From positions 1 to 43,032 of the forward strand of contig JAIMKU010000002.1 of NCBI GenBank assembly GCA_020692235.1: a stretch of 43,032 nucleotides of DNA, given 5' to 3'. This document shows positions 12,049 to 23,251 of this stretch, piece by piece (position 1 is the stretch's first letter; the number at the start of each line of letters is the position of its first letter). Under the pieces are notes generated by a model. That model made no database searches. It had not been told where the DNA came from and saw nothing but the letters and a program-made list of their open reading frames with translations. A program made the position numbers and the translations under genes. This DNA is from Hydrogenophilus sp. Its GTDB lineage: Bacteria > Pseudomonadota > Gammaproteobacteria > Burkholderiales > Thiobacillaceae.

Positions 12049-13389
12049 TCACTTTCCGAGGCAAAAGCGGCCGAATATTTCGCCTAGCAGATCGTCGGCG
12101 GTGAATTGACCAGTAATACTGGACAGCGAGGATTGCGCTAGCCGTAGTTCCTCGGCGAAGAGTTCCAGATGCGTTAGCTCAAGGCCGGCTTGCGTGAGGT
12201 GATCGGTTGCGCTCTGTAGCGCTGCCAAATGCCGGCTGCGGGCCATGAACGTGCCTTCGCCGGTGGTTTGCCAACCCGCCAGCCGCAACAGGTGTTGTTT
12301 CAGAATATCCATGCCCGATCCTTCCTTCGCGGAGAGCCAGACTGCCTTGCCATCCGCCGCTAGACGCGCGTGCTCGTCGGTCAAGTCGATCTTGTTATGC
12401 ACGGTCAGCAGCGCAATATCGGGCAATCGGGCCAATATCGTGGCTTCTTGTTCACCGACACCATGGCTGGCGTCGACCAGCAATAACGCGATGTCAGCTT
12501 GTTTAACCGCCCTCCAGGTACGCTCTATGCCGAGCATCTCGATCGGATCGTTCGTTTCTCGCAAACCTGCGGTATCGGTGATATGAAGTGGAACACCATC
12601 GATCTGGACGGCCTCGTGTATCGCGTCCCGCGTGGTGCCGGAAATCTCGGAAACAATAGCCGCCTCATAGCCGGCCAAACGATTGAGTAAGCTCGATTTG
12701 CCGACATTGGGTTGACCGATCAGGACCACGTTGAGGCCTTCGCGCAACAGTGCGCCCTGACGCGCCTTGGTCCCCACCAGTGCCAATTTGGCCTCGATAT
12801 CGTGTAGTTGGCCGGACAGGTCAGCCTTTTCCAGAAAGTCGATTGCCTCTTCAGGAAAATCCAGCGTCGCCTCGACCAACATCCGTAGCCTGATAAGCAA
12901 GTCGACCAGTTCATGCACTCGCCCGCTGAACTCGCCAGTCAAGGAACGCACCGCCGAGCGGGCGGCCTCTTTGCTCTGGGCATCAATCAGGTCAGCTATG
13001 CTCTCGGCCTGCGCCAGGTCGATCTTGTCGTTCAGAAAGGCGCGCCGGCTGAATTCGCCCGGCTCGGCAAGACGGGCACCAAGCTCAAGACAACGCTCCA
13101 GGATTAGTTGCAATACCCGAGGGCCACCATGACCTTGTAGTTCAAAAACGGTCTCGCCGGTAAAGGAATGGGGCGCTGGAAAGAAAAGGGCGATACCCTC
13201 GTCCAGGGGTTCACCGTTGTTATCTTTGAACCGGGCGAATCTGGCTTGGCGGGGGATGAGCGGGGCGCCGATCAGACCCTCGATGATGCCTGATAGATCG
13301 GGTCCTGAGACCCTGACCACGCCGATGCCGCCCCTACCAGGGGCGGTGGCAACTGCGGCGATTACATCAGTTTTTGGCGGGCGTACCAT
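12049..13389 (-). CDS. mnmE: tRNA modification GTPase MnmE (TrmE)
   Basis: GTPase partner of MnmG in U34 wobble modification of tRNA. About 446 residues: N-terminal folate-binding domain (TIAAV-type start, here [19 protein letters not shown]), helical domain, inserted G domain with Walker [13 protein letters not shown], switch GTTRD, DTAGLRE and NKID, and the C-terminal invariant FCLGK containing the catalytic cysteine. The ATG at 13389 is chosen; it overlaps the end of yidC by 23 bases. A TTG at 13404 is the only longer option. MnmE and MnmG are both present, so the modification pathway is complete here. Confidence 0.97.
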   Translation of the reverse strand: MVRPPKTDVIAAVATAPGRGGIGVVRVSGPDLSGIIEGLIGAPLIPRQARFARFKDNNGEPLDEGIALFFPAPHSFTGETVFELQGHGGPRVLQLILERCLELGARLAEPGEFSRRAFLNDKIDLAQAESIADLIDAQSKEAARSAVRSLTGEFSGRVHELVDLLIRLRMLVEATLDFPEEAIDFLEKADLSGQLHDIEAKLALVGTKARQGALLREGLNVVLIGQPNVGKSSLLNRLAGYEAAIVSEISGTTRDAIHEAVQIDGVPLHITDTAGLRETNDPIEMLGIERTWRAVKQADIALLLVDASHGVGEQEATILARLPDIALLTVHNKIDLTDEHARLAADGKAVWLSAKEGSGMDILKQHLLRLAGWQTTGEGTFMARSRHLAALQSATDHLTQAGLELTHLELFAEELRLAQSSLSSITGQFTADDLLGEIFGRFCLGK

Positions 13390-15013
13390 GCCCTGCGCGC
13401 TCAATCACATGGTTGATGCGCCATTGCTGCAGGATCGACAGGACATTGTTGACCAACCAGTACAGCACCAACCCGGATGGGAAGAAGAAGAACATGACCG
13501 AAAATGCAATCGGCATAAACATCATTATCTTGGCCTGCACCGGATCGGGGGGCTTGGGCGAAAGCCGCTGTTGAATGAACATGGTGGCCGCCATAACCAA
13601 GGGTAGGATATAAAACGGATCCGGTTCGGACAGGTCGTGTATCCATAATGCAAACGGCGCCTGGCGCAGTTCGACGGCCGACATCAAAGCCCAGTAAAGG
13701 GCGATAAAAACCGGTATCTGAACCACAATCGGCAAACACCCACTCAAGGGATTGATCTTCTCTTCCTGGTAGACCTTCATCATCTGCTCATGCAGTTTCT
13801 GCCGATCGTCGCCGAAACGTTCTTTGAGGTGCTGCAAGCGCGGCGTCAGTTTACGCATCTGGGCCATGGACTTGTAACTGGCGACGGACAATGGGTAGAA
13901 GACCATCTTGACGATCACCGTCAACAGGATGATGGCCGTCCCCCAGTTGTGCACCAGCGAATTCAGCCAACTCAACAACAGAAATAATGGATATGCCAGT
14001 ACGGTGAGCCAGCCATAATCGACCACGTGTTCAAGCCCATGCGCCAGGGTCTTGAGCTTTGCCTGGTCCTGAGGACCCGCATAGAGCCGCATCTCCACAT
14101 GCTTCGTCTCGCTTGGGGCTATCTTGACGGCCGGCAAGAGCATACCCGCGCTGTACTCCTCGCCACCCAGGGCACGAGTATAGAACTCGCGCTTGGCATT
14201 ATTCGCCGGATCCGGCGTGACCCAGGCCGCAACGAAATGGTGTTGAACCATGCCGATCCAACCATCGGTGGCCGACTTCACATGGTCTTGTTTAGCTTTT
14301 TGAATATCGGAAAAATCGACCTTCTGGAACTTTCCCGATTCGGTATACATAGCCGGTCCGGTAAAACCCCGGACGTAAGCGGATTCGCCATCCGGTTTCT
14401 TACCATCATGCTGAAACTGAAAGTAGGGATACCCTTCAACGGCCGCCGTGCCCAAGTTATACACCACATAGTCGACATCGATAACATAACTGCCACGGTG
14501 AAAGGTGTAGGTTTTGACTACCTCAATACTACCCGATACAGCTTTCATGCTGACCTTGAGGTCATTCTCGCCGGCTTTCAGGTCATATTCGCCAGGCTGA
14601 AGCTCATAGACGGTCTTGTGGTTGACCAGATCGTTACCGACAAACCCGGACTGGGCGAAATAGCGGTGGTTGGCGCTTTCCTCAAACAACTTGAGCAACT
14701 TGGTCTTGTCGGCAACCTGGTGATAGGCGTTCAGGGTAAGGTCGCGCAAGTCGCCGCCGTTGGCATCGATAGTCGCTGAGACCAAATCGGTTCTGACGAT
14801 TGCCCTGGCGCCCACGGCGGTTGTCGAACCGGATGTCTGGCTGGGCTTGGCCGATGGCTGCAATTGCTGGCTCGGTACCGGCAAGGCCGCATCCTGCACT
14901 TGCTGCCGAACGGTCTGCGCTGGCTTGGGACGGTTGTAGTCCTCCCAAGCGTTCCACAGCATCAACAGAGAGAAGGAAAACACGACAAAGGCAATAAGAC
15001 GCTGAAAATCCAT
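13367..15013 (-). CDS. yidC: Membrane protein insertase YidC
   Basis: Inserts and folds inner-membrane proteins, including the Fo subunits encoded in this window, alone or with SecYEG. 548 residues: N-terminal membrane anchor ([20 protein letters not shown]), a large periplasmic beta domain at about residues 60-330, then the conserved hydrophobic core with the stretch [19 protein letters not shown]. This is the gram-negative long form. It starts 14 bases after the rnpA stop. The small gene yidD, normally found between rnpA and yidC, is missing. Confidence 0.97.
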   Translation of the reverse strand: MDFQRLIAFVVFSFSLLMLWNAWEDYNRPKPAQTVRQQVQDAALPVPSQQLQPSAKPSQTSGSTTAVGARAIVRTDLVSATIDANGGDLRDLTLNAYHQVADKTKLLKLFEESANHRYFAQSGFVGNDLVNHKTVYELQPGEYDLKAGENDLKVSMKAVSGSIEVVKTYTFHRGSYVIDVDYVVYNLGTAAVEGYPYFQFQHDGKKPDGESAYVRGFTGPAMYTESGKFQKVDFSDIQKAKQDHVKSATDGWIGMVQHHFVAAWVTPDPANNAKREFYTRALGGEEYSAGMLLPAVKIAPSETKHVEMRLYAGPQDQAKLKTLAHGLEHVVDYGWLTVLAYPLFLLLSWLNSLVHNWGTAIILLTVIVKMVFYPLSVASYKSMAQMRKLTPRLQHLKERFGDDRQKLHEQMMKVYQEEKINPLSGCLPIVVQIPVFIALYWALMSAVELRQAPFALWIHDLSEPDPFYILPLVMAATMFIQQRLSPKPPDPVQAKIMMFMPIAFSVMFFFFPSGLVLYWLVNNVLSILQQWRINHVIERAGHGTPAKN

Positions 15014-15027
15014 GTTCTACCCGTTCA

Positions 15028-15477
15028 TTAAACAGAGGATGCATTGCTGCTGGATGAGACCGCCGCCTTAAACAAATTCCATTCAGCCCAATAGTCGGCG
15101 CTCGTGCCAACGGCCTTCAATCGAACGACCACATCCAGGCCATCGAGCTCATGCTGAGTGAGACGAAAGACCTCGCGCAACACTCTTTTAGTCCGGTTAC
15201 GATCCACGGCACGGGAAAGCAACCGCTTTGCTACCACTAAACCCAAACGTGACAAACCAAGGCCATTATGGCGAAAAAATATATCTAAGTGGGTTCCGCG
15301 GCGAACGTGCTTGAAACGAAAAACGGATGAAAACTCATCCGTTTTTCTGAGTTTGCTATCCCAACCGAAGGCATTGCCAGGATTTGCCTCTTCAAGGCCA
15401 TCCCGATCTACGCCATCCCGATCTACCCCACGGTGGTTAAACCGCGAGACGTTTACGGCCTTTGGCGCGGCGGGCAT
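15028..15477 (-). CDS. rnpA: Ribonuclease P protein component
   Basis: Protein subunit of RNase P, which trims 5' leaders from tRNA precursors. The core from [15 protein letters not shown] onward is canonical, with the RNR box [18 protein letters not shown]. The only in-frame start codon is the ATG at 15477, which lies inside rpmH and gives 149 residues, about 35 more at the N-terminus than usual. That extra part includes GVDRD twice, encoded by an exact 15-bp tandem repeat. No ATG, GTG or TTG exists between it and the conserved core, so either the long overlapping start is real or a rare start is used. Identification is secure; the start is uncertain. Confidence 0.92.
   Translation of the reverse strand: MPAAPKAVNVSRFNHRGVDRDGVDRDGLEEANPGNAFGWDSKLRKTDEFSSVFRFKHVRRGTHLDIFFRHNGLGLSRLGLVVAKRLLSRAVDRNRTKRVLREVFRLTQHELDGLDVVVRLKAVGTSADYWAEWNLFKAAVSSSSNASSV
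15397..15426. repeat. Exact 15-bp tandem repeat, two copies, inside the 5' part of rnpA
   Basis: GCCATCCCGATCTAC occurs twice head to tail (15397-15411 and 15412-15426). On the minus strand it encodes GVDRD twice, so the duplication keeps the rnpA frame. It lies in the non-conserved N-terminal extension. Copy number could vary between strains. Confidence 0.9.
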
Positions 15478-15571
15478 TGATGACGGCGCGGCCGCCTTTG
15501 GTTTTCATGCGGGCGCGAAAACCATGGGTGCGCTTGCGATGAACAACGGAGGGCTGGTATGTGCGTTTCAT
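15437..15571 (-). CDS. rpmH: 50S ribosomal protein L34
   Basis: Smallest protein of the large ribosomal subunit. The 44 residues run from [19 protein letters not shown] through [17 protein letters not shown] to KRLAV and stop at TAA. This is the textbook L34 sequence and exact length. It is the first gene of the rpmH-rnpA-yidC-mnmE string and overlaps the long rnpA start by 41 bases. A clear promoter lies upstream (15609-15638). Confidence 0.97.
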   Translation of the reverse strand: MKRTYQPSVVHRKRTHGFRARMKTKGGRAVINARRAKGRKRLAV

Positions 15572-15608
15572 GGCGAATCCTGATGACTACAATACGGAAA
15601 AGCCTTGC

Positions 15609-15638
15609 ATTAGACCTTTTGAAGCCATTGGTTGTCAA
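15609..15638 (-). promoter_or_regulatory. Sigma-70 promoter of rpmH
   Basis: On the minus strand a perfect -35 TTGACA (15633-15638) is followed after 18 bases by TCTAAT (15609-15614), 5/6 to the -10 consensus, about 38 bases before the rpmH start. It drives rpmH-rnpA-yidC-mnmE, divergently from dnaA. I did not find an equally clear dnaA promoter on the other strand, although TACAAT lies at about 15671. Confidence 0.7.
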
Positions 15639-15707
15639 ACTTTTTACCATCTGACAATGCTACAATGGCTGCTCTCCGTTGCCCCACTCTTGACCCGACC
15701 TCCTTTT

Positions 15708-17060
15708 ATGCACAATTTCTGGACGCATTGCCTGGGCCATTTTCAAGCGAAACTCAATGCCCAGCAAATGAACACCTGGATCAAGCCGCTAAGCATCAGC
15801 GCTGAATCGGGCCAGATAACGATTACCGCGCCCAATCGGTTTGTCGCCCAATGGGTGCGGGATCGATTCCTTACTGACATCGAAGAACTCGCCCTGGCCT
15901 ATTTCGACAAACCGGTCATCCTAACGGTGGTCGTAAATAACAATGCCTCGACCAAGGCCAGCACGGATGAAACAGCGGCACCGCCTCTGACCCGCTCATC
16001 GTCGGAAAAACAAGCCACCGAGGCTAAACCCGCCCTAAATGAATCCAGGCTGAACCCCCATTTCACCTTTGCCAATTTTATCCCCGGCAAAGCAAATGAC
16101 CTGGCCCGTGCCGCGGCCTTACAGGTCGCCGAGAACCCCGGTGCCAGTTACAACCCGATGTTCGTTTATGGTGGTACCGGACTTGGCAAGACTCACCTTA
16201 TCCAGGCCATCGGCAATACAGTACTGGAGCACAACCCAAAGGCTTGCATCCGTTACATCCATGCCGAACGTTACGTATCGGATATGGTCAAGGCATTCCG
16301 ACACAAGTCCTTCGATGAATTCAAACGCAAATACGACAACCTGGATATCCTGCTCATCGACGATATCCAATTTTTCTCTGGAAAAAACCGCACCCAGGAA
16401 GAGTTTTTCTACACCTTCAATAGCCTGATCGAGTCGCATAAGCAGGTAATCATCACCAGCGATACCTTCCCTAAGGACATGGAAGGTATCGAGGAAAGGT
16501 TGAAATCCCGCTTCAGTTGGGGCTTGACCGTGATGTTGGAACCCCCTGAACTGGAAATGCGCGTTGCCATTCTGCTCAACAAGGCACTACAGGAAAACGA
16601 AACACTAAGCGAAGCCACCGCCTTCTTCATCGCCAAGCATGTGCGTTCCAATGTCCGCGAACTTGAGGGGGCGCTCAAGCGCGTCATGGCCTACGCCCAC
16701 TTCCACAAACAACCCATTTCGGTCGAATTGGCCAAGGAAGCGTTAAAAGATCTGCTGACCGTGCAGAACCGCCAGGTGTCGATCGAAAACATCCAGAAAA
16801 CAGTGGCCGACTATTACAAAATCAAGGTCTCGGACATGTTCTCTAAAAAACGTACCCGTATCCTTGCCCGACCGCGCCAGCTAGCCATGCACTTAGCCAA
16901 GGAACTGACCGATCTTTCCCTACCGGAAATTGGCCAAGCCTTTGGTGGTAGGGATCACACCACGGTCATATATGCTTGCCGGAAGATAGAGGAACTAAAA
17001 AGTGCCGACGCCGTACTCAAAAAAGATTATTGTTTGCTGATTCAAGTGCTAACTGGATAA
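15708..17060 (+). CDS. dnaA: Chromosomal replication initiator DnaA
   Basis: AAA+ ATPase that binds DnaA boxes and melts oriC. 450 residues: N-terminal helicase-loading domain (MHNFWTHCLGHFQAKLNAQQ), a variable linker to about residue 115, the AAA+ domain with Walker A GGTGLGKT (155-162) and Walker B LLIDDIQFF, and the C-terminal DNA-binding domain with the signature GGRDHTTVIYACRK. The ATG at 15708 is chosen because the conserved N-terminus begins there; an open frame from 15561 overlaps rpmH and adds no homology. It transcribes away from rpmH and towards oriC and dnaN. Confidence 0.97.
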   Translation: MHNFWTHCLGHFQAKLNAQQMNTWIKPLSISAESGQITITAPNRFVAQWVRDRFLTDIEELALAYFDKPVILTVVVNNNASTKASTDETAAPPLTRSSSEKQATEAKPALNESRLNPHFTFANFIPGKANDLARAAALQVAENPGASYNPMFVYGGTGLGKTHLIQAIGNTVLEHNPKACIRYIHAERYVSDMVKAFRHKSFDEFKRKYDNLDILLIDDIQFFSGKNRTQEEFFYTFNSLIESHKQVIITSDTFPKDMEGIEERLKSRFSWGLTVMLEPPELEMRVAILLNKALQENETLSEATAFFIAKHVRSNVRELEGALKRVMAYAHFHKQPISVELAKEALKDLLTVQNRQVSIENIQKTVADYYKIKVSDMFSKKRTRILARPRQLAMHLAKELTDLSLPEIGQAFGGRDHTTVIYACRKIEELKSADAVLKKDYCLLIQVLTG

Positions 17061-17258
17061 GCCTGTGGATAACTGTTTGATATTTTGTGTATAACTTAAC
17101 ATCTGCCAGTCAAATGCTTTTTTTCCACATTTCATACCCAGTTGACAGGGTTTTTGTCCACAGCCTTTAACCTACCGTAATTGATTGTTTTTAATTAAAC
17201 TTAGCAAGTTATACAGATATATGTCCAGCGCCTGTTACTACGAACAAAGAGAGATAAC
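17061..17258. other. Replication origin oriC (dnaA-dnaN intergenic region)
   Basis: 198 non-coding bases with clustered DnaA boxes. Two are perfect: TGTGGATAA at 17064-17072 (reverse of TTATCCACA) and TGTGTATAA at 17086-17094 (reverse of TTATACACA). Three have one mismatch: TTTTCCACA at 17121-17129, TTGTCCACA at 17154-17162 and TTATACAGA at 17209-17217. An AT-rich stretch at about 17175-17222, rich in TTAATT and ATATAT, is the likely unwinding element. The position between dnaA and dnaN and the two nearby parS sites support the call. The dnaN promoter must also lie here. Confidence 0.88.
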
Positions 17259-18365
17259 ATGCTTGTTCTAAATTGCCAAAAGGAACACCTACTCAAGCCC
17301 CTTCAAGCCATTGTCGGGGTTGTGGAGCGCAAACACACGCTCCCTATCCTCTCCAATATTCTGGTCGAAAGTAGCAATGGCAAGACGGCATTGATCGCTA
17401 CTGATCTGGAATTACAGATCACAACCTGGATGGAAGACAAGGCGGAACAGGACGTTTCGTTCACTGTGTCGGCTCGTAAGTTGTTGGACATCACCCGTTC
17501 TCTGCCGGACGAGACTTCGCTATCCTTGGACATCAACAACGACCTGATGCGAATACAGGCGGGGAAAAGTCGTTTTAACCTACAAACGCTCCCCGCCAAG
17601 GATTTCCCGAAACTACAGACCGCCGAGAGTGAAGGAACCCATTTCAAGATTGGCGCGGGAAAATTACGCAACTTGTTGGCCAGGGCTCAATACGCCATGG
17701 CGGTGCAGGACATACGCTACTATCTGAACGGTATGCTATTCCAGCTACAAGTGGGCAAGCTGGTTGTGGCTGCCACGGATGGCCACCGTTTGGCGCTAGA
17801 TAAGATTGATCTGACAGGTGAAACCACCAATGCGATAGAGATGATTCTCCCCCGCAAGACGGTTATGGAATTAATAAAATTATTGGGCGAGGGTGATGAG
17901 GAAGTCACAATTCAAGCGGGAACCAATCAAGTGGTGTTCCTGCACCCAGAGTTTGAGCTGCGCAGCAAGGTGGTAGACGGGAAATTTCCGGATTACCAGC
18001 GTGTGGTACCCGCCGGTTATGAGAAGTTTTTTATAATTAATCGTCTACATCTGCATCAAGCACTGGTGCGCGCCGCGATCCTGACCAATGACAAATATCG
18101 AGGAGTTAGATTCGCCCTGACTTCCGGCAGTCTGCGCATAGCCTGTAGCAACAATGAGCAAGAAGAGGCACAGGAAGAGATGGATATCGACTATAAGTTT
18201 GATCCACTGGATATTGGCTTCAATGTTCAGTACGTACAGGATGTGCTCAATAATCTGGAATGCGAAACTGTCAAATGCGGGTTTGGCGATGCCAACAGCA
18301 GCATGCTGATAACCATTCCAGGGGATGAAAACTTTAACTATGTCGTTATGCCAATGCGCATATAA
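17259..18365 (+). CDS. dnaN: DNA polymerase III beta subunit (sliding clamp)
   Basis: Ring-shaped processivity clamp for replicative and repair polymerases. 368 residues, the usual length, made of three similar domains. Recognisable parts are the start MLVLNCQKEHLLKPLQAIVG, the segment ATDGHRLA, and the C-terminal VVMPMRI, which matches the family's terminal M-P-M-R-hydrophobic pattern lining the partner-binding pocket. The ATG at 17259 follows an AGAGAG-rich ribosome binding site. recF, which often follows dnaN, is absent; gyrB comes next. Confidence 0.98.
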   Translation: MLVLNCQKEHLLKPLQAIVGVVERKHTLPILSNILVESSNGKTALIATDLELQITTWMEDKAEQDVSFTVSARKLLDITRSLPDETSLSLDINNDLMRIQAGKSRFNLQTLPAKDFPKLQTAESEGTHFKIGAGKLRNLLARAQYAMAVQDIRYYLNGMLFQLQVGKLVVAATDGHRLALDKIDLTGETTNAIEMILPRKTVMELIKLLGEGDEEVTIQAGTNQVVFLHPEFELRSKVVDGKFPDYQRVVPAGYEKFFIINRLHLHQALVRAAILTNDKYRGVRFALTSGSLRIACSNNEQEEAQEEMDIDYKFDPLDIGFNVQYVQDVLNNLECETVKCGFGDANSSMLITIPGDENFNYVVMPMRI

Positions 18366-18419
18366 AAGTCAGGAATTTTTTAGAACAACCTCCGCAATGA
18401 GCGGGACCCCGGCCTTTAA

Positions 18420-20921
<2,502 letters not shown>

Positions 20922-20964
20922 ATTGCTGTCGGGTTGTACAGCGCTTAGTGGCTACCGGGCTGAA

Positions 20965-21306
20965 TCAACCGCCGGTCGTGTTCATGAAGCGGATCAACTT
21001 GTCTGGCGGTTCGTGGAATTCGTGGCGCTCGGGTTTGAGGTCGATGGCTCGGCGCACTGCTGCCGCCAGCTTCTCGTCGCTGGCGCCGCCACGTAGCAGG
21101 GTGCGGAAATCCATGCGCTGTTCCTGTCCCAGGCACAGATTCATCTGGCCATCGACGGTCAGTCGTACCCTGTTGCAGGTGGCACAGAAGTGTTGCGAAA
21201 GCGGGGTAATAAAGCCGACCGAGAAGTGGCCATCCGCCGTGCCCAAGTAGCGGGCCGGGCCGCCGCCCGGCAACATGGCGTCGACCAAGCCGAAACGCGC
21301 TTGCAG
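20965..21306 (-). pseudogene. moaA: 3' remnant of moaA (GTP 3',8-cyclase)
   Basis: About 113 codons match only the C-terminal third of MoaA, the radical-SAM enzyme that starts molybdenum-cofactor synthesis. The second iron-sulfur cluster motif is intact (HFCATCNRVRLTVDG...C, CX2CX13C), as is the C-terminal Gly-Gly (FMNTTGG). The N-terminal radical-SAM domain with CX3CX2C is absent. The frame meets a TAA at 21307-21309, just where a 48-bp tandem repeat begins. It faces away from the moeA remnant on the other side, so one deletion that removed both 5' ends is the simplest explanation. It cannot be functional. Confidence 0.9.
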
Positions 21307-21313
21307 TTACTGT

Positions 21314-21409
21314 CTAATCGGTTGTAAATCGACATAGGTAGAGATCATCGACCTGGGCATCCTAATCGGTTGTAAATCGACATAGGTAGAGATCATCGAC
21401 CTGGGCATC
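21314..21409. repeat. Exact 48-bp tandem duplication at the moaA/moeA deletion junction
   Basis: Two identical 48-bp units, 21314-21361 and 21362-21409, each beginning CTAATCGGTTGTAAATCG and ending GACCTGGGCATC. The right 24 bases of the unit read as MoeA codons (VEIIDLGI). The left part has no recognisable source and carries a stop in the moeA frame. The duplication sits exactly between the two truncated genes. Confidence 0.95.
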
Positions 21410-21957
21410 ATACGGGATGAGCGCCAGGCTACCCGAGAGGTGTTGTGCAGGGCGGCCGGCGAGGCGGATATCATCGTCACCAGCGGTGGCATGTCGGTGG
21501 GCGGCGAGGACCATGTCACCGCCGCCGTCAAGCGGAAGGCCATATCGACGTCTGGAAGATCGCCGCCAAGCCGGGCAAGCCGCTGGCCTTCGGCGGTGTG
21601 ATCTCTGGCGACCGCGAGGCGGCCTTCGTTGGTCTGCCGGGCAACCCGGTAGCGGTCTGGTCTAACCTGCTCACTCTGGTGGCGCCGTTTCTGCGCCGTT
21701 GTCAGGGGCTGACCCGAATCGAGCCGGCGCCCCTGACGCTGCGTGCCGACTTCAGTTACACAGTCAAGGGTAAGCGCGTCGAGTTCGTGCGGGTGCGGCG
21801 CAACGACCGGGGCGGGCTGGACGTCTATCCGACCCAGGATTCCGCAGTCATCTCCTCGGCGCTATGGGCCGACGGCGTCTCGCCGATAGCGGCGGGCACC
21901 AGTGTGCGGCCAGGCGATTTGGTGACCTTCCTGCCAGGGCCGGGCTGGAACCCGTGA
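21386..21957 (+). pseudogene. moeA: 3' remnant of moeA (molybdopterin molybdenumtransferase), frameshifted
   Basis: About 190 codons match the C-terminal half of MoeA, which inserts molybdenum into molybdopterin. The first part reads VEIIDLGIIRDERQATREV and then VTSGGMSVGGEDHV, the molybdopterin-binding motif. At about 21531-21537 the frame changes by one base. It continues as EGHIDVWKIAAKPGKPLAFG, then GLPGNPVAVW and the C-terminal beta domain to a TGA at 21957. One missing G in AAGCGGAAGG explains the shift. The N-terminal half is gone and a TAG precedes the remnant. The stop overlaps the GTG of the next ORF. Confidence 0.88.
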
Positions 21958-22334
21958 ACCGACACGGTCAACAGCGCGTCAGCACTGGTTTGCGCTGGCT
22001 CAACGTCGTCCTGCGTGGTCTGCATCTGGCCACGATGATCGGCTTGGGTGCGGCGATCTTGGGTGCGCCCTTGTCGCTGCACTGGCAATCCATGAGTGTA
22101 CTGGCGACCGGCCTCGCCATGCTGAGTCTGGACCTCTGGACTAAACCCCGCATGGTGCAGGAATGGTCGGGGGTCGCGCTGGTCATCAAGTTGGCGGTGG
22201 TGGCCTGGATGGCGGTCGATGCCGAATCAAGGTTGCCGCTGTTCTGGGCGCTGGTGGTTTGGTTGGTCATCTTCGCACACGCGCCGGCCACTTTTCGACA
22301 CGCGCTTTGGCGAGGCCAAGACGACCGAGCATAA
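21954..22334 (+). CDS. Small integral membrane protein of unknown function
   Basis: 126 residues from a GTG at 21954 that overlaps the moeA remnant's stop (GTGA), suggesting past translational coupling to moeA. Four hydrophobic segments are visible: around LRGLHLATMIGLGAAILG, SVLATGLAMLSLDLW, GVALVIKLAVVAWMAV and PLFWALVVWLVIFAHAP. The ends are basic or polar and there is no signal peptide motif. I do not recognise the family. Its place after moeA hints at a link to molybdenum metabolism, but that rests on position only. With moeA broken, its expression may have changed. Confidence 0.65.
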   Translation: MNRHGQQRVSTGLRWLNVVLRGLHLATMIGLGAAILGAPLSLHWQSMSVLATGLAMLSLDLWTKPRMVQEWSGVALVIKLAVVAWMAVDAESRLPLFWALVVWLVIFAHAPATFRHALWRGQDDRA

Positions 22335-22346
22335 GACGGGGCTGAG

Positions 22347-23096
22347 TCAGCCCCCGGAACAAACCTCGCAGCCCGGATCCCTGGGCAACTTCACCCGCTG
22401 CCAGGTCATGGCCTCGGCGTCGAACAGCAGCAGATAGCCCGCCATTGAATTTGCAGCGCCCAACAGCAGACGGATGGCCTCGCCGGCCTGCAGGCTGCCG
22501 ATCATCCCGGTCAATGGTGCAAATACACCCATGGTGGCGCAGCGTTCTTCGGCCTCGATCTGGGTGTCTGGAAACAGGCAGCGGTAGCAAGGAGAGTCAT
22601 GCCGACGCAGGTCGAACACCGCCAACTGGCCGGCGAAACGGATGGCGGCGCCACTGACCAGCGGCTTGCGCAGCTTGACGCAGACCCGGTTGACTGCATG
22701 GCGGGTGGTGAAGTTGTCGCAGGCATCCACCACCACGTCGGCATTGGCCACCAGGTCCATGAGTTCCGCCTCGCCAACGCGGTGCGTTATCGGTATCACC
22801 TGGCAGTCCGGATTGATCTCGGCCAGCGCGCGGCGCGCCGATTCCGCCTTGTTAACGCCCACCGTGGCCTCGCGGTGTACGATCTGGCGTTGTAGATTGG
22901 TGAGGTCGACCACATCACCATCGCAGATGGTCAGCCGGCCCACCCCGGCGGATGCCAGATAAAGGCTGGCGGGCGAACCCAGGCCGCCAGCACCGATCAG
23001 CAGCACATGCCCGGCTAGCAGCCTATCCTGGCCATCCAGGTCGATCTGAGGCAGCAATATGTGGCGGCTGTAGCGGATCAACTGGCGGTCGTCCAT
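22347..23096 (-). CDS. moeB: MoeB/ThiF/HesA-type adenylyltransferase
   Basis: E1-like enzyme that adenylates the C-terminal Gly-Gly of MoaD or ThiS for sulfur transfer. 249 residues, the usual length. Motifs: nucleotide-binding GAGGLG (35-40), DLTNLQRQ with the catalytic arginine, CDNFTTR, the candidate active cysteine C186 in EERCATMGVFAPL, and a structural zinc site C170xxC173 with C243xxC246. It looks intact, unlike the neighbouring moaA and moeA. It is convergent with the membrane-protein ORF (12-base gap). MoeB and ThiF cannot be separated by sequence alone, so it may still serve thiamine synthesis. Confidence 0.88.
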   Translation of the reverse strand: MDDRQLIRYSRHILLPQIDLDGQDRLLAGHVLLIGAGGLGSPASLYLASAGVGRLTICDGDVVDLTNLQRQIVHREATVGVNKAESARRALAEINPDCQVIPITHRVGEAELMDLVANADVVVDACDNFTTRHAVNRVCVKLRKPLVSGAAIRFAGQLAVFDLRRHDSPCYRCLFPDTQIEAEERCATMGVFAPLTGMIGSLQAGEAIRLLLGAANSMAGYLLLFDAEAMTWQRVKLPRDPGCEVCSGG

Positions 23097-23215
23097 CGGG
23101 TCGCTCCTTCGCGTGGCAGCATTCTACCGGACCGGTTGCGCGCCGTGTTCATGGGCAATCGGGCCAATGGCCTTTGTCGGCCGCGCCAATATCGGGCCCG
23201 CAGCGGCTAGCGAGG

Positions 23216-23239
23216 AAAAAGCCAGTGCAACGCCGGCTT
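23216..23239 (-). terminator. Terminator downstream of tRNA-Ala
   Basis: On the minus strand AAGCCGG and CTGGCTT form a 7-bp stem (one G-T pair) around a 7-to-10-base loop, followed by a T run. It lies 12 bases after the tRNA-Ala CCA end. About 155 bases separate the moeB start from the tRNA end, with nothing else recognisable. Confidence 0.55.
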
Positions 23240-23251
23240 GAGTAAAGTGGG

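Noticed and set aside
21314-21409. CRISPR repeats
   Set aside because: Only two units directly adjacent with no spacers; this is a plain tandem duplication.
21307-21543. A 78-codon minus-strand ORF across the 48-bp repeats
   Set aside because: Its repeated protein sequence only reflects the DNA duplication and it has no ribosome binding site.
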